Under the pieces are notes generated by a model. The model was not told the origin of the DNA. It made no database searches and saw only the letters and a list, made by a program, of their open reading frames with translations. Source: Bacillota bacterium (GTDB lineage: Bacteria; Bacillota; Bacilli; Bacillales_A; Planococcaceae). From it: DNA of 64,000 nt. Location: the NCBI GenBank assembly GCA_023405135.1, contig JAEXYZ010000037.1, positions 59,314-123,313 on the forward strand, written 5' to 3'. Positions 26,751 to 35,673 of the stretch are shown here, piece after piece. Both the position numbers and the translations under genes were made by a program. Every line of letters starts with the position of its first letter. Position 1 is the first letter of the stretch.

Positions 26751-27062
26751 ATGAAAAAGTGGTTGTTAGTTCCTTTTGCTTTTCTATTAGCAAGTGCATT
26801 AGTAGCGTGTAATAATAACGCTGGAGAAGACGAAGTGGACGATAATACAGATGTAATTGATGAAAATGTAAATGATACACAAACAGATACTCAAGAAGAT
26901 ACAGATATTCTTGATAATGATACGAATAATGGTACGGGTACTGACAACAATGTTGACATTGAAACAGATATGGGAACAGACAACATGAATGGTACAGATG
27001 GAAATGGTACTACAGATAATGGTACTGACACTGAATTACGTGAAGAAGAAGAACAACAATAA
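26751..27062 (+). CDS. Small acidic lipoprotein of low complexity
   Basis: 103 residues. A lipoprotein signal peptide ends in the lipobox LVAC, with the lipid-bearing Cys20. The mature part is almost entirely Asp, Asn, Thr, Gly and Glu (TDNGTDTELREEEEQQ at the end), so it is disordered and strongly negative, possibly binding cations at the outer face of the membrane. AAGGAGG precedes the ATG. No enzymatic domain is visible. It ends in a clear terminator. Confidence 0.82.
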   Translation: MKKWLLVPFAFLLASALVACNNNAGEDEVDDNTDVIDENVNDTQTDTQEDTDILDNDTNNGTGTDNNVDIETDMGTDNMNGTDGNGTTDNGTDTELREEEEQQ

Positions 27063-27070
27063 TTAATTTT

Positions 27071-27112
27071 AAAGGATGCGTCTCAAAGATTTTGGTATGC
27101 ATCCTTTTTTTA
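27071..27112 (+). terminator. Terminator after the acidic lipoprotein gene
   Basis: AAAGGATGC pairs with GCATCCTTT, then a run of T. Confidence 0.85.
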
Positions 27113-27116
27113 TTGT

Positions 27117-27262
27117 AGAAAAATAAACGTTTTGGGTACAACCATTTGGACTGCCATGCCTTTAGCGTAACCAAGCCCCTCAAAATTACTTCATGACCTT
27201 CCAACGTGGCGGCCACATTCATTAGTTCCCGCAAATTGTGATTAAGCAAAATCCATATTTGT
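27117..27262. other. Unexplained, locally GC-richer intergenic block
   Basis: This block before the S66 peptidase gene is richer in G and C than its surroundings. On the minus strand it reads open as protein-like text (LRELMNVAATLEGHEVI, VTLKAWQSKWLYPKR), but there is no ribosome site or clear end. It may be a fragment of a dispersed repeat or a decayed gene. Confidence 0.4.
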
Positions 27263-27337
27263 TCTTTTCTTTTTTCTTAATCAAAGGCTAGCTTCATATG
27301 CTATAGATAAGAAATTTATAAGAAAAGAGGAAATCCT

Positions 27338-28351
27338 TTGATTACATATCCAAGTTTAATAAAACCTATAAAGATTGGTGTTACAGCGCCTTCAGCCGGT
27401 TTAGATATTAAACAGCATTTTTATTTAGAAAAAGCAATTTATCGTATGGAAGTAAAAGGGTATGAAGTCGTTGTTGGAAATACATGCTGGACTCAATATA
27501 AAGCTAAGTCAGCATCTGCAAAAATACGAGCTGAAGAACTAAATTTAATGTTAATCGATGATACAATTCAACTAATATTCCCACCTTGGGGAGGGGAGCT
27601 ATTAATTGAAATTCTTGAATATATCGATTTTGAAAAGATTAAACCGAAATGGATATTAGGTTATTCAGATACAAGCTTGCTCCTACTTGCAATCACGTTA
27701 ACAACAGGTATTGCAACTGCCCATGGGACAAGCTTAATTGATCTAAGAGGAGAGCTTTGTGACCCAACAACTAAAATGTGGGAGGAAGTATTGTTTACAA
27801 AAGAAGGCGAGGAAGTTATTCAATACCCATCCGAAAAATATCAAGAGCATGGAAGGCATGATTATGAAACAGAATATGTCTTCCATCTTACAGAACAAAC
27901 TAAGTGGAAAACGATATCTAATCAGCCAATGTATGTAAAGGGTCGACTTTTAGGAGGGTGTATTGATGTAATTCGTCACTTAATTGGAACACCATTTGGA
28001 AATGTATCGCAATTTCAAAATAAATTTATAAATAATGAACCAATTATATGGTTTTTAGAAAATTGCCAGATGAACGTAACAGATTTACGAAGATCATTAG
28101 TGCACATGAAATTAGCGGGATGGTTTAAAAATTGCAGTGGTATTCTTTTTGGAAGGAGCGCGGCAAATGATCCTGTTGATGATTATCATATTATTGATGT
28201 ATATATGGAGCTAGCTGATGAATTAAATATACCGATTGCCTATGATATCGATTGTGGACATTTGCCACCTCAACTAACTTTTATAAATGGAGCTTATGCA
28301 GAGGTGAGGATTTACAATAGTGGAAGTATAGTGAAGCAGCGATTCATCTAA
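27338..28351 (+). CDS. S66-family peptidase (LD-carboxypeptidase / MccF type)
   Basis: 337 residues, TTG start with AAGAGGAAA upstream. S66 peptidases are cytoplasmic serine peptidases that trim murein tetrapeptides (LD-carboxypeptidase) or cleave microcin C-like nucleotide peptides (MccF). The nucleophile motif is GYSDTSLLLLAI near residue 110; the Glu of the triad is in ENCQMNVTDLRRSL near 246, and the His probably in DIDCGHLPPQLTF near 307. The length fits the MccF-like group slightly better than the murein group. It is monocistronic. Confidence 0.82.
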   Translation: MITYPSLIKPIKIGVTAPSAGLDIKQHFYLEKAIYRMEVKGYEVVVGNTCWTQYKAKSASAKIRAEELNLMLIDDTIQLIFPPWGGELLIEILEYIDFEKIKPKWILGYSDTSLLLLAITLTTGIATAHGTSLIDLRGELCDPTTKMWEEVLFTKEGEEVIQYPSEKYQEHGRHDYETEYVFHLTEQTKWKTISNQPMYVKGRLLGGCIDVIRHLIGTPFGNVSQFQNKFINNEPIIWFLENCQMNVTDLRRSLVHMKLAGWFKNCSGILFGRSAANDPVDDYHIIDVYMELADELNIPIAYDIDCGHLPPQLTFINGAYAEVRIYNSGSIVKQRFI

Positions 28352-28442
28352 CAATAGACTCTATAAGACATATTGGGATGACTTCTTTACTATGACATCT
28401 CTTTTGTACAGAAAAATTTTCAGGTAGATTGAATAAAGCGGG

Positions 28443-28470
28443 AGTGTCCAAAATGTTCCTTTTTGGACCC
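28443..28470 (-). terminator. Terminator after the UspA pseudogene
   Basis: GTCCAAAA and TTTTGGAC form the stem, extended by GGG/CCC, between the end of the S66 peptidase gene and the minus-strand stress gene. The T run on the minus strand is weak (GCTTTATT). Confidence 0.55.
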
Positions 28471-28482
28471 CCATTTATTAAT

Positions 28483-28894
28483 TTATTTTACGATTAATGC
28501 AGGGCAATTTACTCGTTTCATTACTTTATGACTGACACTACCTAGCACCATTTCTTGCAATACATTTAAACCGCGACTTCCAATAACAACCAAATCCACC
28601 TGTTGCATATTTCACAATTTCAGGGCCAGGTGTACCATGAAGAATGTTCACTTTATAAGAAATGTTTGATTCGCGAAGCAGTTGTTCAATTTTTGAAATT
28701 TTTTTACGGCGTTCTAAATTTAAAGCTTCATTTGAAGTGGAATGTAATACTTCTGATTTTGCTTTTTCGAAATCAGCAACATACACCACTTCAATTACAG
28801 CTTCTTTATTACATGAAGCAATTTTTATCGCTTCTTTTGCAGCGCGTACAGCATTTTCAGAACCATCTGCAGCTAATAAAATATGATTGTACAT
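28483..28894 (-). pseudogene. Universal stress protein, frameshifted
   Basis: The N-terminal part reads MYNHILLAADGSENAVRAAK to GTPGPEIVKYAT, clearly UspA. At about 28598-28607 the frame is lost; in another frame the typical ending resumes as VDLVVIGSRGLNVLQEMV and runs to NCPALIVK, stop at 28483. The net change is about one inserted or two lost bases. With the shift repaired it would be a normal UspA of about 140 residues with the ATP-binding G-x2-G-x9-G(S/T)-like end. It may be a true mutation or a sequencing error. It directly follows the SulP gene. Confidence 0.8.
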
Positions 28895-28905
28895 GAGATT
28901 CCCCC

Positions 28906-29505
28906 TTAATGTGATGAAGACATTCCTTCTAATTTCGAAATAATTTTTTTACTTGAAGCATCTAATTCCATGACCTCTACTTGAATCCCTTTTTCCCGTA
29001 ATAAATCTTCAACTTTTACTAATGCCCCAACACCAGAATCATCCCATATTCGACTATTAGAGAAATCGATTTGAATGTTTTTGCTTTTGATGTTAGCATA
29101 TTTAAAGTAGTCAATAAAAGCGTCAGTAGAGGCAAAGAACAGTTGACCTTCTACAATATAACGGGAGCCTTCTTGGTGGATTTTTATAGTGGCGATTTTT
29201 ACTACGAAGAAGACCGCACTTAAAATAACACCTGCTATAACTCCTTTCGATAAGTCATGTGTCCATACAACAATAACTACGGTTGTAAGCATAACGATTA
29301 CATCTGTACGAGGAGCTTTTACTAAATATTTGAATGAGCTCCAATCAAAGGTCCCTATACTAACCATAATCATTATTCCAACTAGAACAGGCATTGGAAT
29401 TTTAACAACTAAATCTCCAAGAACCATAATTAAAAATATTAAAAACAATCCAGCTATTAGTGTTGATAAACGACCACGTCCACCAGATTTTACATTAATA
29501 ACAGA
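28906..29505 (-). pseudogene. SulP-family anion transporter, N-terminal two thirds missing
   Basis: About 198 residues remain from SVINVKSGGRGRLSTLIAG onward: the last membrane segments (MPVLVGIMIMVSIGTFDWSS) and the cytoplasmic STAS domain (GQLFFASTDAFIDYFKY, IDFSNSRIWDDSGVGALVK). Full SulP proteins of this type have roughly 480-550 residues. The frame ends abruptly at about 29505, where an unrelated gene fragment on the other strand begins. No start codon with ribosome site exists. UspA follows 11 bases downstream, a common SulP-UspA pairing. Confidence 0.85.
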
Positions 29506-29732
29506 TTATTTCGAAAAAAGTACCACTTGTTTATTACTATTTATTATTTGATGAAATTAAGAAGTTATTAGCAAATGAGATTATTAATCATGATGAAATA
29601 GATGCAAGCTTCTATTCTGCATATCAAGCGAACGCTATTCTTGGTATCATTATTCAATGGTATATGGATGATTTTCAGCAAAGTGCGAGTTTTTTAAATG
29701 AGCAGCTTGTTAAAATAATAAATTTAAAGTAA
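29505..29732 (+). pseudogene. TetR-family regulator, only the C-terminal 75 residues
   Basis: The frame is open from the junction near 29505 to a TAA at 29732 and reads IISKKVPLVYYYLLFDEIKK, later ANAILGIIIQWYMDDFQQS, ending KIINLK. This looks like the C-terminal ligand domain of a TetR-family regulator. The DNA-binding half is absent. It lies just before a multidrug-type ABC exporter, the classic target of such a regulator, so that exporter may have lost its repressor. Confidence 0.7.
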
Positions 29733-29815
29733 TGAAATAATTATAAGCATTTACACTGTATTTAAGATAAAATTATGAAATAATACAGTTTAGGTCATTT
29801 AGAAAGGAGTCACCT

Positions 29816-31528
29816 ATGCTTTCGAAATTTTTTTCTTATTACAAGCCACATAAAAGGCTATTTATTATAGACTTTGCAAGTGCAATTATTGTAGCAATTT
29901 TAGAGCTTGCTTTCCCAGTAGCTGTAAAATGGTTTATTGATGATTTACTTCCAACGAACGAGTGGAATACCATTGTAAAAGTAAGTATTCTATTATTCTT
30001 TGTTTTCGTTTTAAGTACAATATTAAACTTTATCGTAAACTATTTAGGGCATAAGCTTGGAATTAATATCGAAACGGATATGCGACAAGATTTATTTAAT
30101 CATCTTCAAAAGCAATCCTTCCGTTTTTTCGATAATAATAAAACTGGGCATTTAATGAGTCGCATTACCAATGATTTATTTGATATTGGTGAATTTGCTC
30201 ACCATGGACCAGAAGATTTCTTTATTGCGGTTATGACGTTTATTGGCGCCTTTGCCATTATGTTTAATGTAAACCCAACATTAGCACTCGTTGCATTAAT
30301 AGCAGTTCCGTTTTTAATTTGGATTGTTACGTTCAGTAATAGTAAAATGAACGCTGCTTGGAAAACGATGTACGGTAAAATTGCAGATGTTAATGGTCGA
30401 GTGGAAGATAGTGTTGCGGGAATTCGTGTTGTTCAATCATTTACAAATGAAGATTTCGAAATGGAACGTTTCCGTGAGCAAAATGGCTTCTTTAGAACAG
30501 CTAAGCTCTATGCATATAAAGTAATGGCTGGCACACATTCAGGTATTTATATGATGACAAGACTACTAACTTTAGTTGTATTAGTAGTTGGTGCGTGGCT
30601 TAGCTTCAATGGAAAACTTTCATATGGGGAATTAGTCAGTTTTGTTCTTTACACAAATGTGTTAATTAAACCGATTGATAAAATAAGCGCGTTACTCGAG
30701 TTATATCCGAAAGGAATGGCTGGATTTAAACGTTTACAAGAATTGTTAGCTCAACAACCTGAGGTACAAGATAAATTTGGAGCAGTCGACGTACCATATT
30801 TACATGGTGATATTAAGTTTGAAAATGTTCATTTTAGCTATGAAAATGACAAACCGATACTAGAGGACATTTCATTTGAGCTAAAAGCTGGAGAAATGAC
30901 TGCCTTTGTTGGTCCTTCAGGTGCAGGGAAAACTACAATTTGTTCGTTAATACCACGATTTTATGACGTAAATAGTGGAGCGATTACGATTGACGGTATC
31001 GATGTACGTGATATGACTAAACGTTCGTTACGTGAGCAAATTGGGATCGTTCAGCAAGATGTATTTTTATTTACAGGTACAATTCGTGAAAACATTGCAT
31101 ATGGAAAAAAAGATGCGACAGAAGAGGAAATTAGAGAAGCATTGACAAAAGCTCATCTGGATGAATTTGTAAATAATTTATCGGAAGGGCTTGAAACTCA
31201 AATAGGAGAGCGTGGTCTTAAGCTTTCTGGTGGGCAAAAGCAACGATTGGCGATTGCACGGATGTTCTTGAAAAATCCACCAATCTTGATTTTAGACGAA
31301 GCTACATCAGCTCTTGATACAGAGACTGAAAAAATAATACAAGAGTCTCTTGCAGAACTTGCAGAAAATCGCACAACGCTAGTCATTGCTCACCGTCTTG
31401 CAACAATTAAAAATGCGGACCGTGTCATTGTTGTCACACCAAATGGTATTGAAGAAGATGGATCATACAATGATTTAATTGCTGAGAATGGAATATTTGC
31501 TCGACTTCATCAGCATCAATATAGTTAA
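29816..31528 (+). CDS. ABC multidrug/lipid exporter half-transporter
   Basis: 570 residues, the usual fused permease-ATPase size. Six membrane segments (about 1-310) form a type-1 exporter domain, followed by an ATPase with Walker A GPSGAGKTT (near 366), signature LSGGQ (near 468) and Walker B ILILDEATS (near 489), and switch His in VIAHRL. It probably acts as a homodimer exporting drugs or lipids, similar to MsbA/YfiB-type proteins. AAAGGAG precedes the ATG. It follows the TetR remnant and ends at a hairpin. Confidence 0.9.
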   Translation: MLSKFFSYYKPHKRLFIIDFASAIIVAILELAFPVAVKWFIDDLLPTNEWNTIVKVSILLFFVFVLSTILNFIVNYLGHKLGINIETDMRQDLFNHLQKQSFRFFDNNKTGHLMSRITNDLFDIGEFAHHGPEDFFIAVMTFIGAFAIMFNVNPTLALVALIAVPFLIWIVTFSNSKMNAAWKTMYGKIADVNGRVEDSVAGIRVVQSFTNEDFEMERFREQNGFFRTAKLYAYKVMAGTHSGIYMMTRLLTLVVLVVGAWLSFNGKLSYGELVSFVLYTNVLIKPIDKISALLELYPKGMAGFKRLQELLAQQPEVQDKFGAVDVPYLHGDIKFENVHFSYENDKPILEDISFELKAGEMTAFVGPSGAGKTTICSLIPRFYDVNSGAITIDGIDVRDMTKRSLREQIGIVQQDVFLFTGTIRENIAYGKKDATEEEIREALTKAHLDEFVNNLSEGLETQIGERGLKLSGGQKQRLAIARMFLKNPPILILDEATSALDTETEKIIQESLAELAENRTTLVIAHRLATIKNADRVIVVTPNGIEEDGSYNDLIAENGIFARLHQHQYS

Positions 31529-31533
31529 GGTTA

Positions 31534-31566
31534 AAGGGAGGCCTACAACTGGACGCCCCCTTTTTA
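31534..31566 (+). terminator. Terminator of the ABC exporter
   Basis: AAAGGGAGGC and GCCCCCTTT pair with a small mismatch, followed by TTTTT; the convergent MerR remnant ends inside it. Confidence 0.75.
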
Positions 31567-32211
31567 TGGAGTATTTTCCCTTTGTAAAAACTCGCATAAT
31601 TTATAAAGATAATATCCTGCGCGAAGCTGTTGCTGAATGATATAATCCATATGTTGAAGGGCATCTGAAGCAATTTTTTTTGCATGTGAAATAGTATGCT
31701 GGTCTATTTCATCTAAAACTTCGCCAACTACTTCTAACGAATAAAGGGCAGAGCGGAGTGTGCGAATGATTAAAAGTCTCCGTAAATCAGCTCTACTATA
31801 TTGCCGATAGCCATTTTCCATATTGCGTGAAGGTACCATAAGTCCTTCCTTCTCCCAATGGTGTATAGTCGTTTGAGGAACATCGATTTCTTTTGATACT
31901 TCTCCAATTGAATACCATTCTTTTTTATGTAAAGTCGAGAATCGTTCAAGCTCTTCTACATCGAGAGCTTGAATTGTATGATCGGCTTTTATTTTTTCTT
32001 TGTACATATTTGCTTGAGCTTCGTTGACGATCCATAATGCCTCAGTAATGTTTCTCTGTTGAATGAGTGGCATTACTCGTTTAACTAACCCCATTCCAAA
32101 CCCAGCATTCATGGCACGAATGCATTCAAAATATGCCAGATGTTCTTCCGTATACAATCGATAGCCATTAGGTTGTCGTTCTGGAGGGGGAATGAGTCCC
32201 CATTCCTCAGG
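31564..32211 (-). pseudogene. Double-MerR-domain regulator, N-terminus lost
   Basis: About 215 residues remain. The first MerR domain begins only at EEWGLIPPPERQPNGYRLYT, lacking the first helix-turn-helix and native start (about 20 residues). A second, complete MerR domain follows (WYSIGEVSKEIDVPQTTIHHW to ENGYRQYSRADLRRLLII, about residues 118-170), then a helical tail. Two MerR units in one chain are uncommon. The missing start coincides with a junction to a sugar-ABC ATPase fragment on the other strand at about 32209. An in-frame upstream ATG exists but would add residues encoded antisense to that fragment. Confidence 0.75.
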
Positions 32212-32398
32212 GTATGGAGTCTTATTAGTTTCTTCTGAAATGCCTGAAATACTTGGCTTAAGTGATAGGATCATTGTTATGAAGGAAGGACGTATTGCAA
32301 CGACATTAACTAAAGAAGAGGCGACTCAAGAACGTATATTAGAAGCAGCAATGGGCAGTGAACTTACAAACAATCGAGAAGTGGCAGTTGAAGTGTAG
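32209..32398 (+). pseudogene. Sugar ABC ATPase (RbsA/RhaT type), only the last ~62 residues
   Basis: The frame reads GYGVLLVSSEMPEILGLSDR and ERILEAAMGS before the stop at 32398. This is the end of the second ATPase domain of a ribose/rhamnose-type importer, normally about 500 residues. The rest, including both Walker A sites, is absent. It sits just ahead of two permeases and a binding protein of the same transporter class, so the cassette here lacks a working ATPase. Confidence 0.85.
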
Positions 32399-32420
32399 AC
32401 AAAGGGTATGGAGGTAAAAC

Positions 32421-33353
32421 ATGAGCGAACATGTTATACAGCAAGCCGATAATATCGAAAAACGTACACTTTCAAATAAATTATTGACAAATGTTTCGAA
32501 ATTTCGAGAACTCGGTTTAATCGTATTTATTGTATTGTTATGTGCATTTATTCAATGGCGCAATTCGAGTTTTTTAACCTTTGAAAATATAAGCGATATG
32601 GTTACAAATGCTGCTATTCTAAGCATTTTAGCAGTAGGAATGATGCTTGTCCTTGTAACGCGCGGTATCGACTTATCTATAGGTGCAATTATTGCTTTAT
32701 CAGGGATGGTTTGTGCACAGCTTGTTAGCCAATATAGTTTAAATCCTTTCTTGATTATTTTAATAGGAATTGCAATAGGTATTGTATGTGGTGTGTTAAA
32801 TGGATTTCTTATAGCGAAAATAGGAATTCTCCCGATCATTGCAACAGGGAAAATTTTAGGAATAAATAACTTAATCGTTATTGCAATTGTCATTTATATT
32901 ATTTTTTACTATGTTATAAACCTTACCGTAATTGGAAGGCAAATTTATGCAGTAGGGAGCAATCCAGAATCAGCTAAAGTAAGCGGAATAAATGAAAATA
33001 AAATTTTAATTCTCGTTTATTCAACACTTGGTGGCTTATCTGGTTTATCAGGAGTTTTATGGGTTTCAAAATTTGCCTCTGCACAGGGAGATACTGCAAC
33101 GGGTTATGAATTAACGGTCATTGCAGCGTGTATTCTTGGAGGAGTGAGTATAGCTGGTGGAGCAGGGAAAGTATCAGGGGTATTATTAGGTGCGTTGCTT
33201 TTAGGAATATTACAAAATGCTCTTCCGTTATTGAATGTTTCACCGTTTTGGCAAACAGGCATTCAAGGTGCCATCATTTTAATTGCTGTTATTTTAAATA
33301 CGCTAGTTAAACGTAGTGTAGATCGAAATAATTTGGTAAGGAGGAAGATTTGA
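32421..33353 (+). CDS. Sugar ABC permease with apparent internal deletion
   Basis: 310 residues, shorter than the usual 330-350 of RbsC/RhaP-type permeases. Normal family text runs to NGFLIAKIGILPIIAT (residue 142), then jumps to GKILGINNLIVIAIVIYII; the expected stretch of a membrane segment and outer loop after LPxxxATLG is missing, about 35-45 residues, in frame. The remainder, including the EAA-like GSNPESAKVSG loop, is intact. GGAGG precedes the ATG. It overlaps the next permease by four bases. Activity is doubtful. Confidence 0.75.
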   Translation: MSEHVIQQADNIEKRTLSNKLLTNVSKFRELGLIVFIVLLCAFIQWRNSSFLTFENISDMVTNAAILSILAVGMMLVLVTRGIDLSIGAIIALSGMVCAQLVSQYSLNPFLIILIGIAIGIVCGVLNGFLIAKIGILPIIATGKILGINNLIVIAIVIYIIFYYVINLTVIGRQIYAVGSNPESAKVSGINENKILILVYSTLGGLSGLSGVLWVSKFASAQGDTATGYELTVIAACILGGVSIAGGAGKVSGVLLGALLLGILQNALPLLNVSPFWQTGIQGAIILIAVILNTLVKRSVDRNNLVRRKI

Positions 33354-34381
33354 TGAATAATAAATCACTTACAGAAGAGAATTATCTTCCAAATAACTTA
33401 ACCAACAAAAGGGAATTTACTTTAAAGTCCTTCTTTCTACAATGGGAATGGCTATTAATTTTAATTCTATTTCTAGTATTTATTATTAACTCAATTCTTT
33501 CACCTTACTTTTTAAATGCAAATAGTTTACTAGGTGCAACATCAACTTTTTTGGATAAAGCGTTTATTGTTTTTCCAATGGCACTCATTATGATTATGCG
33601 TGATATTGATATTTCTGTTGGCTCAATAGTCGCCTTATCGTCTGTCGTTATGGCAACTGTTTATAATTCCTTTGGATTACCTATGGGCGCCGCCATTATT
33701 ATCTGTTTAGTTGTAGGCGCATTGTGCGGATTAATAAATGGCTTGTTGATTGTCAAATTTAAAGAGTTATCAGCAGTAATTGTTACTTTAGGTACGATGA
33801 TTTTATTTCGAGGTATTGCTTATATCATTTTAGAGGATCAAGCTTCGGGGAATTTCCCAGATTGGTTTAATTATTTTGGTTGGGGAACTATCGGGAATCT
33901 TCCTTTTATTTTAATAGCATTTATAGTTGTTGCAATTATTTTCATTCTTTTATTGCATAAAACAACTTTTGGGCGAAATGTTTATGCAATAGGGAGTAAT
34001 CCTACAGCGAGCCGTTTTTCAGGAGTTTGTGTAGATAAAATTAGAGTGGTTGTTTTCGTATTAGCAGGGTTAATGGCTGCTGTAACTGCCATCTTTCTTG
34101 CATCGCGTATGGGTAGTACTCGACCAAATATAGCAACCGGTTATGAGCTAGAGGTAATTACGATGGCTGCTTTGGGTGGAATTAGTACAGTTGGTGGGAA
34201 GGGACGAATGTTTGGAACAATTTTAGCGATATTCATAATTGGCTTCTTACAATACGGACTTGGTTTAATTAATATTCCATCACAAACTTTATTAATTATT
34301 ATCGGTGCTTTATTAATTCTAGCGGTAGCAACACCAAAATTAAAACTACCGAAATATTTACTGAGAAATAAGAAAGTATAA
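33350..34381 (+). CDS. Sugar ABC permease (rhamnose type)
   Basis: 343 residues with eight to ten membrane segments, full length for RbsC/RhaQ-like permeases. Family stretches include RDIDISVGSIVALSSV (near 84), KFKELSAVIVTLGTMILFRG (near 138) and AIGSNPTASRFSGV (near 212). It is the partner of the preceding permease, with a four-base ATGA overlap. The binding protein gene follows 168 bases later. The best guess for substrate is rhamnose or a similar sugar from overall likeness to RhaPQ. Confidence 0.85.
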   Translation: MMNNKSLTEENYLPNNLTNKREFTLKSFFLQWEWLLILILFLVFIINSILSPYFLNANSLLGATSTFLDKAFIVFPMALIMIMRDIDISVGSIVALSSVVMATVYNSFGLPMGAAIIICLVVGALCGLINGLLIVKFKELSAVIVTLGTMILFRGIAYIILEDQASGNFPDWFNYFGWGTIGNLPFILIAFIVVAIIFILLLHKTTFGRNVYAIGSNPTASRFSGVCVDKIRVVVFVLAGLMAAVTAIFLASRMGSTRPNIATGYELEVITMAALGGISTVGGKGRMFGTILAIFIIGFLQYGLGLINIPSQTLLIIIGALLILAVATPKLKLPKYLLRNKKV

Positions 34382-34548
34382 ATTTAGAGTAATAGCTAGC
34401 TCCAATGTTAGTCGGGGCTAGGCAAAAGCCTTTTTACGACAAGTAATAACTGGAGCAGGGAATTTGAGCTTTTCTTAAGCAAGGTTTTAAATATGAATCT
34501 AATAAGGTTCTTATTAAAATAACAATTTAAAACATTGGGGGTAAAGAT

Positions 34549-35607
34549 ATGGGGAAAGTTAAATACTTATTAACGCTTCTGTTTATGTTATTTTTGCTAG
34601 CGGCATGTAGCGATAGTTCTACAGATGCTCCAACAACGGAAGCAGATGGTGAAACAACAGGAGAATCTGCAGAAGGTGGAACTGCAAAATATGCCTTCGT
34701 ATTTAAAAATACAGGAAATCCATATGGGGAAAAGATGTACGAAGGATTTGAGAAGGCGATTAATGAAGCTGGGGGAGAAGTCATTTACCGTTCGCCAGAT
34801 CAACCGACTGCAGAAGGTCAAATTCAAATTATTGAACAATTAATTACTCAAAAAGTAAGTGCCATTGCCATTGCAGCTAACGACAATGACGCATTAGAAC
34901 CAGTATTGAAAAAGGCAATGCAAAATGGGATAAAAGTTATTTCTGTTGATTCAGCTGTTAATTCAAATAGTCGTATGCTTCATGTAAACCAGGCTAATCC
35001 AGAGCGTATTGGACGTGTTCAGATTCAAGCGTTAGGGGAAATGATTAATTATGAAGGTAAAATTGCAGTTTTAAGTGCAACTTCTCAAGCCACAAACCAA
35101 AACTTATGGATTGAATGGATGCAAGAAGAACTAAAAGATCCTAAATATGCAAAAATGGAACTAGTAAAAGTAGCGTATGGGGATGATTTACGTGATAAAA
35201 GTGTTTCAGAAACGGAAGCATTGTTAAAAACTTATCCAGATTTAAAAGGAATTATTGCACCAACTACTGTAGGGATTGCTGCTGCTGGTAAAGTATTGAC
35301 TGATAAAGGATTAGCAGGGAAAATTGCTTTAACGGGTCTTGGATTACCTAGTGAAATGGCTAGTTATATTGAAAATGGTGTATCACCTTGGATGTACTTA
35401 TGGAATCCAATTGATGTAGGTTATGCAGCTGCATATGCATCAGTTGAACTTGTAAATGGCAAAACAGGTGCATTAGGTGAATCTTTTGAAATAGGCGACT
35501 TAGGTTCATTTGAAGTTGTAGAAGATGGAGAAGGTGCACAAATTATGCTAGGAGATCCATTTAAATTTGATTCTTCAAATATTAACGAATGGAAAGATGT
35601 ATATTAA
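34549..35607 (+). CDS. Sugar-binding lipoprotein (rhamnose ABC type)
   Basis: 352 residues. A lipoprotein signal peptide ends in LLAAC with Cys20, followed by a Thr/Glu-rich linker. The rest is a periplasmic-binding-protein type I fold (KYAFVFKNTGNPYGEKMYEG, AIAIAANDNDALEPVLKKA, VISVDSAVNSNSR). It resembles RhaS-type binding proteins of rhamnose importers. GGGGG precedes the ATG at a suitable distance. The gap before it has only a weak hairpin, so it may share the permease transcript. The importer's ATPase is broken, so function needs another ATPase. Confidence 0.85.
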   Translation: MGKVKYLLTLLFMLFLLAACSDSSTDAPTTEADGETTGESAEGGTAKYAFVFKNTGNPYGEKMYEGFEKAINEAGGEVIYRSPDQPTAEGQIQIIEQLITQKVSAIAIAANDNDALEPVLKKAMQNGIKVISVDSAVNSNSRMLHVNQANPERIGRVQIQALGEMINYEGKIAVLSATSQATNQNLWIEWMQEELKDPKYAKMELVKVAYGDDLRDKSVSETEALLKTYPDLKGIIAPTTVGIAAAGKVLTDKGLAGKIALTGLGLPSEMASYIENGVSPWMYLWNPIDVGYAAAYASVELVNGKTGALGESFEIGDLGSFEVVEDGEGAQIMLGDPFKFDSSNINEWKDVY

Positions 35608-35623
35608 AATAAAGCAGCAACTG

Positions 35624-35673
35624 AGGTTTACCCAAAAGTCATCGTAACAATGACTTTTGGGAAGCCTTTTTAA
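35624..35673. terminator. Convergent terminator between sugar importer and cobalt importer
   Basis: CCCAAAAGTCA and TGACTTTTGGG form an 11-bp stem with further pairing GGTTT/AAGCC and TTTTT on the plus side. The cbiO stop lies within it. Confidence 0.88.

Noticed and set aside
28603..28896. Plus-strand open frames opposite the UspA gene
   Set aside because: Shadows of the real gene on the minus strand, with no ribosome site.
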